12,623 bases of DNA from Candidatus Babelota bacterium. GTDB taxonomy: Bacteria; JAGOBX01. How positions within the stretch are numbered: the stretch's first letter is position 1; the number at the start of each line of letters is the position of its first letter. The translations under genes and the position numbers were made by a program. Of this stretch, positions 1 through 6,824 are shown piece by piece. The DNA lies in the NCBI GenBank assembly GCA_017999075.1, contig JAGOBX010000052.1, positions 1 through 12,623 on the forward strand, written 5' to 3'. The notes beneath the pieces were generated by a model. It was not told where the DNA came from and did not search any database. It was given only the letters and a program-made list of their open reading frames with translations.

Positions 1-294
1 TTTATTATCTATCAGTCCTGCATATTCATTTTTATTAAGTGATTTTACAATATCATTTACTTCTTCATTATATGAAAAAACAGAATATAATTTTTCATTA
101 AATGGAATATTAAGTAAATTACCGCTATTTTTATTTAATTCATTTTTGCTGTTAAAATAAAAAATATCTGAACCTGATTCTGTAAAAACAGGTTTCAAAT
201 CTATATAACTGCATAAAGTTTGAATTGCATATTTTACATTCTCTTTAAAATTCACGCTTGTATTTGAAATATTAAATTTAATTTCTTTTCCCAT
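1..294 (-). CDS. Partial CDS (N-terminal 98 residues), possibly a polysaccharide-deacetylase-family protein
   Basis: An open frame runs from ATG at 294 to the left edge without a stop and starts MGKEIKFNISN. It is cut by the window, so its 3' part is unseen. The region around residues 18-48 (VKYAIQTLCSYIDL, then a GSDIFYF strand) resembles, from memory, the N-terminal domain that precedes NodB deacetylase domains in some exopolysaccharide proteins (DUF7033-like). No catalytic motif falls inside the window, so the name is tentative. It begins 26 bases after the crcB stop on the same strand and probably belongs to the same transcript. The best SD-like sequence (AGGAG, about 313-317) lies roughly 18 bases from this ATG, which is too far, and no better in-frame ATG/GTG/TTG exists between them. 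The start is therefore somewhat uncertain. Confidence 0.6.
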   Translation of the reverse strand, partial: MGKEIKFNISNTSVNFKENVKYAIQTLCSYIDLKPVFTESGSDIFYFNSKNELNKNSGNLLNIPFNEKLYSVFSYNEEVNDIVKSLNKNEYAGLIDNK

Positions 295-320
295 AACTTT
301 TACTCTTATAATACTCCTGA

Positions 321-695
321 TTATTTAATTGTTATTCTGCCTAACTGCATTCCTATAATCGTAAAAAATAAACAAATTGCATTGTTGAAAATAATATTGA
401 AAAAAAAATATCTGTATAACCCGTCTCTTAACAGATGAATAGTCTCTAATGAAAAAGTGGAAAACGTTGTAAATCCTCCAAGAAATCCAATAGTTATAAA
501 TATCCTTATTTCAAGCGGAATAACTATATTTTGAAAAAATTGAAAAAATAATCCTATGAAAAACGAACCTATTAAATTTACTGATAAAGTGCCAAAAGGA
601 AAACTATTATTAGTCATTTGAGTTATTATTGAAGACGTAAAATATCTGCACACAGAACCTAATCCGCCTCCAAGGAAAATATATATATAATTCAT
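321..695 (-). CDS. crcB: Fluoride-specific ion channel CrcB/Fluc
   Basis: CrcB is a small inner-membrane protein that forms dual-topology dimers and exports fluoride. The 124-residue length is typical. The family signatures are clear: GGGLGSVCRY at residues 9-18, GTLSVNLIGSFFIG at 35-48 with the conserved asparagine at 40, and GFLGGFTTFSTFS at 70-82, the phenylalanine- and threonine-rich pore segment. Four hydrophobic helices span about 3-22, 35-55, 62-85 and 98-118. It lies 30 bases downstream of the FemAB-like gene on the same strand, with no room for a separate fluoride riboswitch, so it is probably expressed with the polysaccharide genes. That neighbourhood is unrelated to fluoride and may be incidental. 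A purine-rich GGCGG stretch precedes the ATG. Confidence 0.95.
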   Translation of the reverse strand: MNYIYIFLGGGLGSVCRYFTSSIITQMTNNSFPFGTLSVNLIGSFFIGLFFQFFQNIVIPLEIRIFITIGFLGGFTTFSTFSLETIHLLRDGLYRYFFFNIIFNNAICLFFTIIGMQLGRITIK

Positions 696-725
696 GCTGC
701 ATCCGCCAGTCTACAAAAATTATTG

Positions 726-1727
726 TTAAAAAAATTTTCTGTAATATATCTTATCTGCAATGTCATACAGAATACCGTAATATCCTTTTATTGATACAGT
801 CTGATACCCGCATAAGTCTCCGCCGAATTTTCTGAAAAACCGTTCCACATGACGAAGCATTGAACCTTCAAAATCAAATTGTCTCAATCCGATTTTTTCA
901 GAAGAATATCTTATGGATTCCCACAAAACCATACTTGATCCGCCATGATGTTTTTTCTCAGATTTATAGCCACCAAGTATATAATATGAACGTTTGGTAT
1001 CCCATATAATCAGATTGCCTGCTATAGGTTCTCCATCTTTATCCCTGCATATAAAAATTCTGCACTGGCCTCTTTTATTCAATTCCTCAAAAATTTTGTA
1101 TGACAGTTTCCTGAAGTGTTCCATTGAACAATCCTGTCTGTCAAACGTATTTTCAACCAGAGAAATCAAAAGATTAAAGTCATCACAGTTTTCAACCTTT
1201 AACCCGTCTTTAATTCCTTTATTAATATCATTCCTGCACGAACCGCTGTCCATATTATTCCATACTTTGTCCAAATCTGTTATATCAAGCACATAACTGA
1301 ATCTTGTTTTATTATCAAATTTATTCCATATAAAAGGCTGAATGTCATTAATCCATGGCGATAATTTTATTTCAATATCGCTATGCTTATCCTTTAATTC
1401 TATAATCATATCTTCAAGAATTTCTTTACAATTTGAATAATGAGTCACTTTTTTCCCTGACTGCGGATAAAAAACAGGACCGCTGTACGGTGTCAAAAGA
1501 GGCGTCCCTAAATATGAATATCCGAACCTTCTTTTTATAATGCTTCCGGTAAATCCAGCAGACAATATTCCGTTTTTAAAATATCCGTATATCAGTGGCT
1601 GATCATGAACATTTTTCAGCCAGTAACTTTTATGAAACAGAGTACCTTCGTCTGAAGCATCAACTAAACTGTCCCATTTTTCAAACTCCGCATCCGTTAG
1701 CAGTCTAATTTCGTATTTTTTGCTCAT
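726..1727 (-). CDS. FemAB/GNAT-like acyltransferase of a polysaccharide cluster
   Basis: This 333-residue protein has the two-lobed GNAT layout of FemAB-like proteins. These are cytoplasmic enzymes that transfer amino-acyl or acyl groups to cell-wall or sugar substrates. The strongest evidence is C-terminal: FDFEGSM at 284-290 followed by ERFFRKFGG at 295-303, the hallmark of this family in exopolysaccharide loci. The segment at 215-280, including PIAGNLIIWD and YYILGGYKSE, fits the second GNAT core. An N-terminal GTPLLTPYSGPVF strand-turn (75-87) is also typical. The substrate cannot be read from sequence, and a sugar or lipid-linked intermediate of the local pathway is an inference. It starts 14 bases after the upstream methyltransferase, whose TGA overlaps the likely SD (GAGGA), suggesting coupled translation. 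Confidence 0.8.
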   Translation of the reverse strand: MSKKYEIRLLTDAEFEKWDSLVDASDEGTLFHKSYWLKNVHDQPLIYGYFKNGILSAGFTGSIIKRRFGYSYLGTPLLTPYSGPVFYPQSGKKVTHYSNCKEILEDMIIELKDKHSDIEIKLSPWINDIQPFIWNKFDNKTRFSYVLDITDLDKVWNNMDSGSCRNDINKGIKDGLKVENCDDFNLLISLVENTFDRQDCSMEHFRKLSYKIFEELNKRGQCRIFICRDKDGEPIAGNLIIWDTKRSYYILGGYKSEKKHHGGSSMVLWESIRYSSEKIGLRQFDFEGSMLRHVERFFRKFGGDLCGYQTVSIKGYYGILYDIADKIYYRKFF

Positions 1728-1741
1728 AAATTAATTAATCC

Positions 1742-2500
1742 TCATTTTTCTGCATAAACAAATAAATTTGTCGGATAATAATTTTTATTTAACCTTATTT
1801 TCGTTAAAAGTAACCCTGATAAATTAATTATTAAGAGTAAAATAATAAGAAATGGTGTCAATAAAATTTTTAAAAGAGATTTTATTTTGCTGTTGGCCCA
1901 AACATAATGATATAGCGATTTATTTATCATAGTAATTACAGTAACAGCGAAATTTCCGCAATAACTGACTTCTATGTTTCTAAAGTTATGTTCTATTAAA
2001 ATATTTTTAAAAAATACTTCTGTCAATCTTACAAAATCATAATTTTCCGATGTTAAAGGCGAGATATGCGGAACCACTATCATCAACTTTCCCTTCTTTT
2101 TTAATAAATTGCAGCAATTATTTAAAAAACTTTCAGGGTTTTTAAGATACTGCATCACATAATTACTATATATTATATCTACACTCCCAATTTTTAAAGG
2201 AATTTTTTCCAGATTGCAATATACTTCAGCGCACGCTGATATATCATGCATATCGCTGCTTATTGCAGGAAGATCAAATCCAAAGTATTTAATATCTGTT
2301 CTTTTTCCCAATAACACTTTTTTATATTTTTTTTGACCGCATCCAAAATCAACCAAAATTCCAGAATCAAGCTTACTGCCTTTTTCTGAAAGCCACTTAA
2401 GCAGAGATTTAGATGAAAAATATGCCGGTTCAAAAATCCTTGGATATAATTTCCCAAAAAAAAATGACATTAACAATTTATATCCTTCTGAAAAATTCAC
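1742..2500 (-). CDS. Class I SAM-dependent methyltransferase with a C-terminal membrane segment
   Basis: This is a Rossmann-fold methyltransferase of 252 residues. Motif I is LVDFGCGQKKY (49-59). A second strand, KYFGFDLP (71-78), provides the acidic residue expected to hold SAM. A motif IV-like region spans VDIIYSNYVMQYLKNPESF (107-125), followed by LLKKKGKLMIVVPH at 132-145. This matches the Methyltransf_11 pattern. After the catalytic core, residues about 209-232 are strongly hydrophobic (LLKILLTPFLIILLLIINLSG), so the enzyme is probably membrane-tethered, which fits modification of a lipid-linked glycan. The start is GTG with a GGAG about 11 bases upstream. An in-frame TGA just before it rules out a longer protein. 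The substrate is unknown. Confidence 0.82.
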   Translation of the reverse strand: MNFSEGYKLLMSFFFGKLYPRIFEPAYFSSKSLLKWLSEKGSKLDSGILVDFGCGQKKYKKVLLGKRTDIKYFGFDLPAISSDMHDISACAEVYCNLEKIPLKIGSVDIIYSNYVMQYLKNPESFLNNCCNLLKKKGKLMIVVPHISPLTSENYDFVRLTEVFFKNILIEHNFRNIEVSYCGNFAVTVITMINKSLYHYVWANSKIKSLLKILLTPFLIILLLIINLSGLLLTKIRLNKNYYPTNLFVYAEK

Positions 2501-2556
2501 AACGCATCAAACTCCGATTATCCCTGATGTTTTGAAAACCTCAATAAATCCATATA

Positions 2557-4068
2557 TTAAAATTTAAACAAATTTATTTTTAAAATACTATTAATAAAAT
2601 CTTTTTCTTGTTCATTAAAAACTTTGTTGAAAAAAGAGATTGCAAAATATAATAATGACCCTGCAGCTATGTATGCTATCAATAAAAAATTATTGGAAAC
2701 AGGACAGCATAATGTTAAACAAAACATAATGACTGTCATTATTCCTGAATTTAAATTGATTTTAATAAAACTTAACCACGGTATTTCAATCATAATATTT
2801 TTTTTTAAAAGAATCAACTGCATAGAAATAGTAAAAAAATATGTCAGACCTGTGGCAATTATCGGTCCTATGATTCCCATTTGTTTTGTCATTATTATTC
2901 CTGCAGCCAAATTGAAAAACACAAATATTTTCGAATAAAAACTTATATCCGGTCTTTCAAGAACTGCAAGCAATGAACATAACGGATTCCAAAAGGAATA
3001 AAATAATCCTATTGATATCAGCGCCACGCACATCACAGGAAATGAAGAAATATAATCCGGTTTAAAAATCAATATTATTATATCTTTACCGAATAAAAAA
3101 CCTCCCCATATTATAGGAATAGTAAAAAAAAAATTAAGTTTCAGATAACTGTTGAAAAAATCCGATAATGTTTTTTGATTTTTTTCTATAGAATATTTTT
3201 GAATCATTATTGATTTTATTACCTGATAACATATATTTATCGGAAGCATCTTAAATATCATTCTTACTGTGCCAACTGCAAACGAATATAATCCGGTTGA
3301 AGATGCTCCCAATATATTTGAAACGATCAAAATATCAAAACCCAATCCTACTATGCTGTCTCCTATAATATCAGTATAACTGAATATTGCAAACCTTTTA
3401 ACACGCGATAAAAAATTCGGAGATTCTTTTTCATCTGTAGAAGGAAGTTTTCTGAACCGTTTTATTATAAAAACATAGTTTAACATCGTCCAGAAAATAG
3501 TTGTCCAGAAATAAACCATCATCGTAGAATATAAATCTGCTTTATGCGAATAAACCAAATATAATCCGCCCAGTTTAACCGTTACATATATTATCTCAAC
3601 AATATTTTTTATTTTCTGCATAAGCATGGATTCATATAACTCAAATGCGGAAATATTTAATATCTGAACCGTCATAAGCAAAAATACAAACGGCATGCAG
3701 TTTGCGCCGTTATGCAAATCAAATAAATCCAGATATTTTTCTTTAAAAATATAAAGTATTATAACTCCTGTCAGCGAAGCTGCAAATTGAAACATCAATG
3801 TATTAATAATAAACTTTTTTAACAGTCTATAAGATTTTAAACTGATAAGTTCTGAAGAATATCTGTATAACGCGCTATATGTTCCGAATCCAAGAAACAT
3901 TATACAATACTCGAATGTAGTCAAAAAAGTAGTGTAATTGCCGTATTCTTTTACACTGATAGAATTAACTATCAGCCTTAAAGTAAAAAAACCGATTATT
4001 GCATTTGTAATAAAACCGATATAATTGTATAAAGTTCCAGATAATAATTTTTTTTTAAAATCGCTCAT
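2557..4068 (-). CDS. Wzx-type polysaccharide flippase (MOP superfamily)
   Basis: This 503-residue integral membrane protein has 12-14 predicted helices, the usual size for Wzx/RfbX O-unit flippases. These move undecaprenyl-linked repeat units across the inner membrane. The N-terminus (GTLYNYIGFITNAIIGFFTLRLIV, residues about 11-34) and EYGNYTTFLTTFEYCIMFLGFG (41-62) match the polysaccharide-biosynthesis flippase start, where the first helix leads into a gradually polymorphic second helix. Internal LGASSTGLYSFA also fits the family. Its ATG overlaps the deacetylase stop by one base (TAATG), so translation is probably coupled by reinitiation. No SD is visible. Specificity cannot be inferred. 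A lipid II flippase (MurJ) is less likely, given the surrounding glycan-modifying genes. Confidence 0.88.
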   Translation of the reverse strand: MSDFKKKLLSGTLYNYIGFITNAIIGFFTLRLIVNSISVKEYGNYTTFLTTFEYCIMFLGFGTYSALYRYSSELISLKSYRLLKKFIINTLMFQFAASLTGVIILYIFKEKYLDLFDLHNGANCMPFVFLLMTVQILNISAFELYESMLMQKIKNIVEIIYVTVKLGGLYLVYSHKADLYSTMMVYFWTTIFWTMLNYVFIIKRFRKLPSTDEKESPNFLSRVKRFAIFSYTDIIGDSIVGLGFDILIVSNILGASSTGLYSFAVGTVRMIFKMLPINICYQVIKSIMIQKYSIEKNQKTLSDFFNSYLKLNFFFTIPIIWGGFLFGKDIIILIFKPDYISSFPVMCVALISIGLFYSFWNPLCSLLAVLERPDISFYSKIFVFFNLAAGIIMTKQMGIIGPIIATGLTYFFTISMQLILLKKNIMIEIPWLSFIKINLNSGIMTVIMFCLTLCCPVSNNFLLIAYIAAGSLLYFAISFFNKVFNEQEKDFINSILKINLFKF

Positions 4069-4814
4069 TATTTTATTTTTCTTAATATTTTATGAAATCC
4101 AGATACTTTTATCCTGAATTTTATTATTGAATCATTGGAAATCGATTCTCGCTCAATCTTGAAACAATCATTATTATTAATTGAAATTTCTTTCCCGTGG
4201 CTTACAATGCACGCAGCTTTAAACCCGCATTTCTTTAAAAAATCAATAATATTATCCGAGTATATTCCATGTGGATACGAAAAAGTTTTTACTGTTATTT
4301 TAAATGTGTCTTCAAAAAATTTTTTTGATTCTATAATTTCTTTTTTAAAAACTTCCTCGTTTTCTGAATTTAATTTAATATGATTTACCGTATGCCCGCC
4401 AATTTCCATCCCGTATTCAATCATTTCTCTAATTTGATCAGTTTTCATAAATCTGTGTTTTTCCGGATATTTGAAATTCCGCCAGGCCGGCAAAGTTTCT
4501 AAAGAATCCACATAACCTGATACCACAAAAAAAGTAGCGCAAATATTATTTTTTTTCAAAAAAGGAAATACAAACTGATAATTATCTTCCCAGCCATCGT
4601 CAAATGTCAAACAAATATCTCTTTTATTTAATTTTTTTAATTTATACAATTCTGAATAATCGCTAAATGTCAAAAAATTAAATTTTTTCTTTATAAGATA
4701 TTCTATTTGACTTTTAAATATATCTATATTCACGCTTAAAGATTTTATTTCCGGAATAAATGAATCATAATCATTTACCCTGTGGTACATCAGAACAGTA
4801 TTGTTAAACCTCAT
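4068..4814 (-). CDS. Polysaccharide deacetylase (NodB homology domain)
   Basis: This 248-residue carbohydrate esterase family 4 protein removes N- or O-acetyl groups from a glycan. All main motifs are visible: TFDDG at 70-74 (D72 as likely catalytic base, D73 as metal ligand), the metal-binding HTVNH at 141-145, and SYPHG at 179-183. The N-terminal VLMYHRV (7-13) is common in the exopolysaccharide-linked subgroup. The C-terminal part ends with a FKIERESI segment (218-225) that fits the family's last conserved motif. There is no signal peptide and no membrane helix, so it probably acts in the cytoplasm on a precursor. It lies 17 bases downstream of the zinc-ribbon methyltransferase and overlaps the flippase start by one base. 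Confidence 0.92.
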   Translation of the reverse strand: MRFNNTVLMYHRVNDYDSFIPEIKSLSVNIDIFKSQIEYLIKKKFNFLTFSDYSELYKLKKLNKRDICLTFDDGWEDNYQFVFPFLKKNNICATFFVVSGYVDSLETLPAWRNFKYPEKHRFMKTDQIREMIEYGMEIGGHTVNHIKLNSENEEVFKKEIIESKKFFEDTFKITVKTFSYPHGIYSDNIIDFLKKCGFKAACIVSHGKEISINNNDCFKIERESISNDSIIKFRIKVSGFHKILRKIK

Positions 4815-4831
4815 AATTTATTGCCTGTATA

Positions 4832-5692
4832 TTATGCTTTCCTCAATATATTATTTTCTCTGATATATTGAAACTGGCATGACGCGCATTTAAAACTACT
4901 TTCTTTTTTATCCATTCTGCTCTTACAATATGGACAAATTAAATTTTCTTCAATAATCTTCCATTCATCTTTTTTATATATTTTATGCCTCAATTTAGAA
5001 TATTCCCATTTAACCTTATCATTAGCGCGGTTTATAAATGTGTATGTTTTTTTTAATATTTTTCTTGATAAATTTGAAGATTCCATATATTTAACTTTTG
5101 CCGCAATTTCATTAAAAACTTTATTTATATCCCCGCCAAATAATTCATTTTCATTATCAGTGATGCAAAAATCAATTTTATCTTTCCAGCAGTATCTTGA
5201 TATAAGTATGCCGGGAACAAACATATTGGTCATAAATTCGCTGTAATGAAAATTAAAATTGAACACTCCTCTGAAATCAACTTGATAGTACCATTTAGAA
5301 AAATCTTTTAAGCATATCATGAACCTTTTTTTTTCTTCATCAAACCAGCACAAAAGTTTATGCTGGTTTGATCCGTATAGAAGTTCGCATATTACAGAAG
5401 GAGTTTCTATAATCCCTGCTTTGCTTATACGCTGTAATTCTTTTAAAAAAATTTCAGGATTTTCAGTATGTTCCAAAACATGATATGCAAGCGAATAATC
5501 AAATGTTTTATCACGAAACGGAATAATATCTGTCGGATGCTCAAGTAACGGCCTGTCAATGTATAGCGGTTTATTCCCGCGGTGACCATGAAAATCAATA
5601 TATTTTTCAATAAGAATATCTGAGTAAGTTTTAGGCCCTCCGCCCGGGCCTATTTCTATAACTTTATCTGATGGTTTGATTTCAATCGGCAC
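4832..5692 (-). CDS. SAM-dependent methyltransferase with C-terminal zinc ribbon
   Basis: The 286-residue protein begins with a Rossmann SAM-binding core. Motif I is VIEIGPGGGP (11-20), an acidic strand follows, and DKTFDYSLAYHVLEHTENPE (61-80) is the motif IV region typical of Methyltransf_11. After a middle region rich in aromatic residues (about 100-170), the last 45 residues carry two Cys pairs, CPYC (253-256) and CASC (269-272). This looks like a Trm112-type or UPF0434-like zinc ribbon. The start is GTG, supported by GGAGG at 5701-5705 eight bases upstream. It is the first gene after a 311-base gap and probably heads the polysaccharide transcription unit. Methylation of a sugar or glycan end is likely from context, but the substrate is not known. 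Confidence 0.8.
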   Translation of the reverse strand: MPIEIKPSDKVIEIGPGGGPKTYSDILIEKYIDFHGHRGNKPLYIDRPLLEHPTDIIPFRDKTFDYSLAYHVLEHTENPEIFLKELQRISKAGIIETPSVICELLYGSNQHKLLCWFDEEKKRFMICLKDFSKWYYQVDFRGVFNFNFHYSEFMTNMFVPGILISRYCWKDKIDFCITDNENELFGGDINKVFNEIAAKVKYMESSNLSRKILKKTYTFINRANDKVKWEYSKLRHKIYKKDEWKIIEENLICPYCKSRMDKKESSFKCASCQFQYIRENNILRKA

Positions 5693-5700
5693 TATCTAAT

Positions 5701-5705
5701 CCTCC
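5701..5705 (-). promoter_or_regulatory. Strong ribosome binding site fixing a GTG start
   Basis: On the minus strand this reads GGAGG, eight bases before GTG at 5692. It is one of the few near-perfect SD sequences in the window and supports the GTG start of the zinc-ribbon methyltransferase. Confidence 0.8.
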
Positions 5706-5789
5706 ATAATTATTTTTATATTAAAATCCTGAACTGCTTATTTTATTTATTTAAAATAATAACTTAATTTTATAGTTTTCTAACATTTT

Positions 5790-5810
5790 CGGAAAAAATA
5801 TATATTTCCG
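5790..5810. repeat. Inverted repeat CGGAAA-N9-TTTCCG
   Basis: Six perfectly paired bases (5790-5795 with 5805-5810) flank an A/T-only centre. The arm word TTTCCG is shared with the larger inverted repeat at 5958-6004. It could be a protein-binding site or a weak hairpin in the leader. The function is unknown. Confidence 0.4.
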
Positions 5811-5957
5811 TCCACAACAATTTTTTTTAAAATTGTATTTAAACTTATTATAAATGATTATAATTTTTTAATAACAGCCGAAACATGAAATTAAAACAAT
5901 TACAATCTCTTGACTTTACTGAATTTTAGCATTCAGGTGTTGGGTTATTTAAAATTT

Positions 5958-6004
5958 ATCCGGAAAATCAGTTCATTTAAAATAGTATCTCCATTTTTCC
6001 GGAT
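5958..6004 (-). repeat. 10-bp perfect inverted repeat immediately after the regulator stop
   Basis: ATCCGGAAAA (5958-5967) and TTTTCCGGAT (5995-6004) are exact reverse complements separated by 27 bases. The right arm ends on the first plus-strand base of the regulator's TGA. On the minus strand this would form a stem just after the regulator gene. No long U tract follows, so it is not a textbook intrinsic terminator. A regulator-binding site, or a stem that protects or attenuates the transcript, are the alternatives. Confidence 0.55.
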
Positions 6005-6591
6005 CAGTTTATCCCTTCAAAATCTGTTTCAAATATATATTTTATTTTATCATTATTTTTCCGGGCCATATGCCCTAATCCTATAACAGGATATTTTATT
6101 TTCTTTATTGTTTCTTCATTGTAAGAATATACTGGTATATCAAAAATACTGTCATTTTCATAATCGTCTACTATGAATATTTTTATTTCCATACCAAGTT
6201 CATTTGCTGTTAAATAACTTATTTCAGCCCACTCAGGCGAGGAATATACTGCTATTTTAAGTATTTTACGGTTTAAAAGTTTCCTGAATTCTTCTTTTAA
6301 AATTATACGGGCTCTATGATAATGGCTTATGCTCGCCTCAAGATATTCTTTTGTCAGCCTTGCTTTTTCTTTAATTCCGTCAGGAGTAAGGAGGTATGCC
6401 AGACATTTCCCGTTTATACGTTTAACCTTAACAAATCCTTTCTTAGTCAGCCTTTTTATAAACAGGTTAACAAGTCCTACTGATACATTAAGTTTTTTAG
6501 AAAGTTTCAATTGCGATAATTCAGGATTGTTTTCTATTTCCTGAAATAATTCTCTTTCATTAACAATTTCTTTTATAACATTCATAATCAT
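6004..6591 (-). CDS. MarR-like EPS-associated winged-helix regulator with C-terminal Rossmann-like domain
   Basis: This 195-residue DNA-binding protein probably controls the adjacent polysaccharide genes. Residues about 12-85 form a winged helix: LSQLKLSKKLNVSVGLVNLFIKRL contains the recognition helix, and CLAYLLTPDGIKEKARLT (63-80) is the wing and following helix. This closely matches, from memory, the MarR-type regulators associated with exosortase/EPS loci. A helical linker (about 81-108) leads to a second module, ILKIAVYSSPEWAEISYLTANELG (110-133) then IKIFIVDDY (136-144). That reads like a beta-alpha-beta Rossmann or CoA-binding-like fold and may sense a nucleotide-sugar or nucleotide. 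A promoter and inverted repeats lie directly upstream, suggesting autoregulation. Two in-frame ATGs, at 6591 and 6585, are both possible starts. Confidence 0.78.
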   Translation of the reverse strand: MIMNVIKEIVNERELFQEIENNPELSQLKLSKKLNVSVGLVNLFIKRLTKKGFVKVKRINGKCLAYLLTPDGIKEKARLTKEYLEASISHYHRARIILKEEFRKLLNRKILKIAVYSSPEWAEISYLTANELGMEIKIFIVDDYENDSIFDIPVYSYNEETIKKIKYPVIGLGHMARKNNDKIKYIFETDFEGIN

Positions 6592-6598
6592 TCAACTC

Positions 6599-6618
6599 TT
6601 GAACATTCAAATTTTGAA
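6599..6618. promoter_or_regulatory. Putative operator: overlapping TTGAA/TTCAA inverted repeats
   Basis: TTGAA at 6599-6603, TTCAA at 6606-6610 and TTGAA at 6614-6618 form two overlapping palindromes. The larger is TTCAAA-T-TTTGAA at 6606-6618. They lie between the -10 box (6621-6626) and the start codon of the regulator, covering the expected transcription start. A dimeric winged-helix protein bound here would block its own promoter. The role is inferred. Such words are also common by chance in AT-rich DNA. Confidence 0.5.
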
Positions 6619-6620
6619 CG

Positions 6621-6648
6621 ATTATAGTTATTCTGAAAATTTTGTCAA
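6621..6648 (-). promoter_or_regulatory. Sigma-70-type promoter of the regulator gene
   Basis: On the minus strand, TTGACA (6643-6648) and TATAAT (6621-6626) are both perfect consensus hexamers with a 16-base spacer. The predicted start of transcription near 6613-6615 lies about 25 bases before the ATG and inside the putative operator. Confidence 0.82.
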
Positions 6649-6739
6649 TAAATTTAATATTATTGTTTTTAAAAAAAAATTGTATGGCGAATCATTTTAT
6701 AAATTCAAAAACAATATGATATTTACTCATTTTTATTAC

Positions 6740-6788
6740 TTTTTTCACTTGAAATTTGTTCAATTAAAAAACTTATTTTTTTCACTTG
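6740..6788 (+). repeat. Direct repeat TTTTTTCACTTG with an embedded TTGAA-N5-TTCAA palindrome
   Basis: The 12-base word occurs at 6740-6751 and again at 6777-6788, 37 bases apart. Its first copy runs into TTGAA (6749-6753), five bases, then TTCAA (6759-6763), echoing the half-sites at 6599-6618. This lies just upstream of the likely promoter of the plus-strand membrane gene, so the regulator may act on both divergent genes. That is inference from word sharing only. Confidence 0.4.
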
Positions 6789-6813
6789 TTAATTTAAAAA
6801 AAATAAATATTAT
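6786..6813 (+). promoter_or_regulatory. Possible promoter of the AlbA_2 membrane protein gene
   Basis: TTGTTA (6786-6791) and TATTAT (6808-6813) are separated by 16 bases. A shifted -10, TATATT at 6811-6816, is also possible. Either would start transcription only zero to six bases before ATG 6825. No SD is visible upstream of that ATG, so the mRNA may be leaderless or nearly so. Confidence 0.45.
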
Positions 6814-6824
6814 ATTATGCTAAT

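Larger units (their letters stand above)
5693..6003. other. 311-bp intergenic region between regulator and polysaccharide genes
   Basis: No convincing reading frame is visible on either strand. It is AT-rich and contains three hairpin-forming inverted repeats (5790-5810, 5919-5936 and 5958-6004). It also has TATAAT-like words on the minus strand near 5860-5875 without a good -35, and the SD of the gene at 5692. I infer an untranslated leader, possibly with a promoter and a transcription-attenuation or operator site, for the polysaccharide genes. I see no ops/JUMPStart (RfaH) element. Confidence 0.55.

Noticed and set aside
696-725. Fluoride riboswitch before crcB
   Set aside because: Only 30 bases separate it from the upstream gene, too short for the aptamer, and no pseudoknot-like pattern is visible.
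994-1296. Plus-strand frame antisense to the FemAB-like gene
   Set aside because: It is the shadow of a well-supported gene on the other strand, with no family features or ribosome binding site.
2624-2938. Plus-strand frame antisense to the flippase gene
   Set aside because: Its low-complexity hydrophobic composition mirrors membrane helices on the opposite strand, and it has no start signal.
5693-6003. ops/JUMPStart antitermination element for the polysaccharide operon
   Set aside because: The GGCGGTAGC-type core was not found on either strand of the leader.
6599-6823. Plus-strand open frame of 74 codons between the divergent genes
   Set aside because: It lacks an SD, has extreme Phe/Lys/Asn composition typical of random AT-rich DNA, and covers the regulator's promoter and operator.
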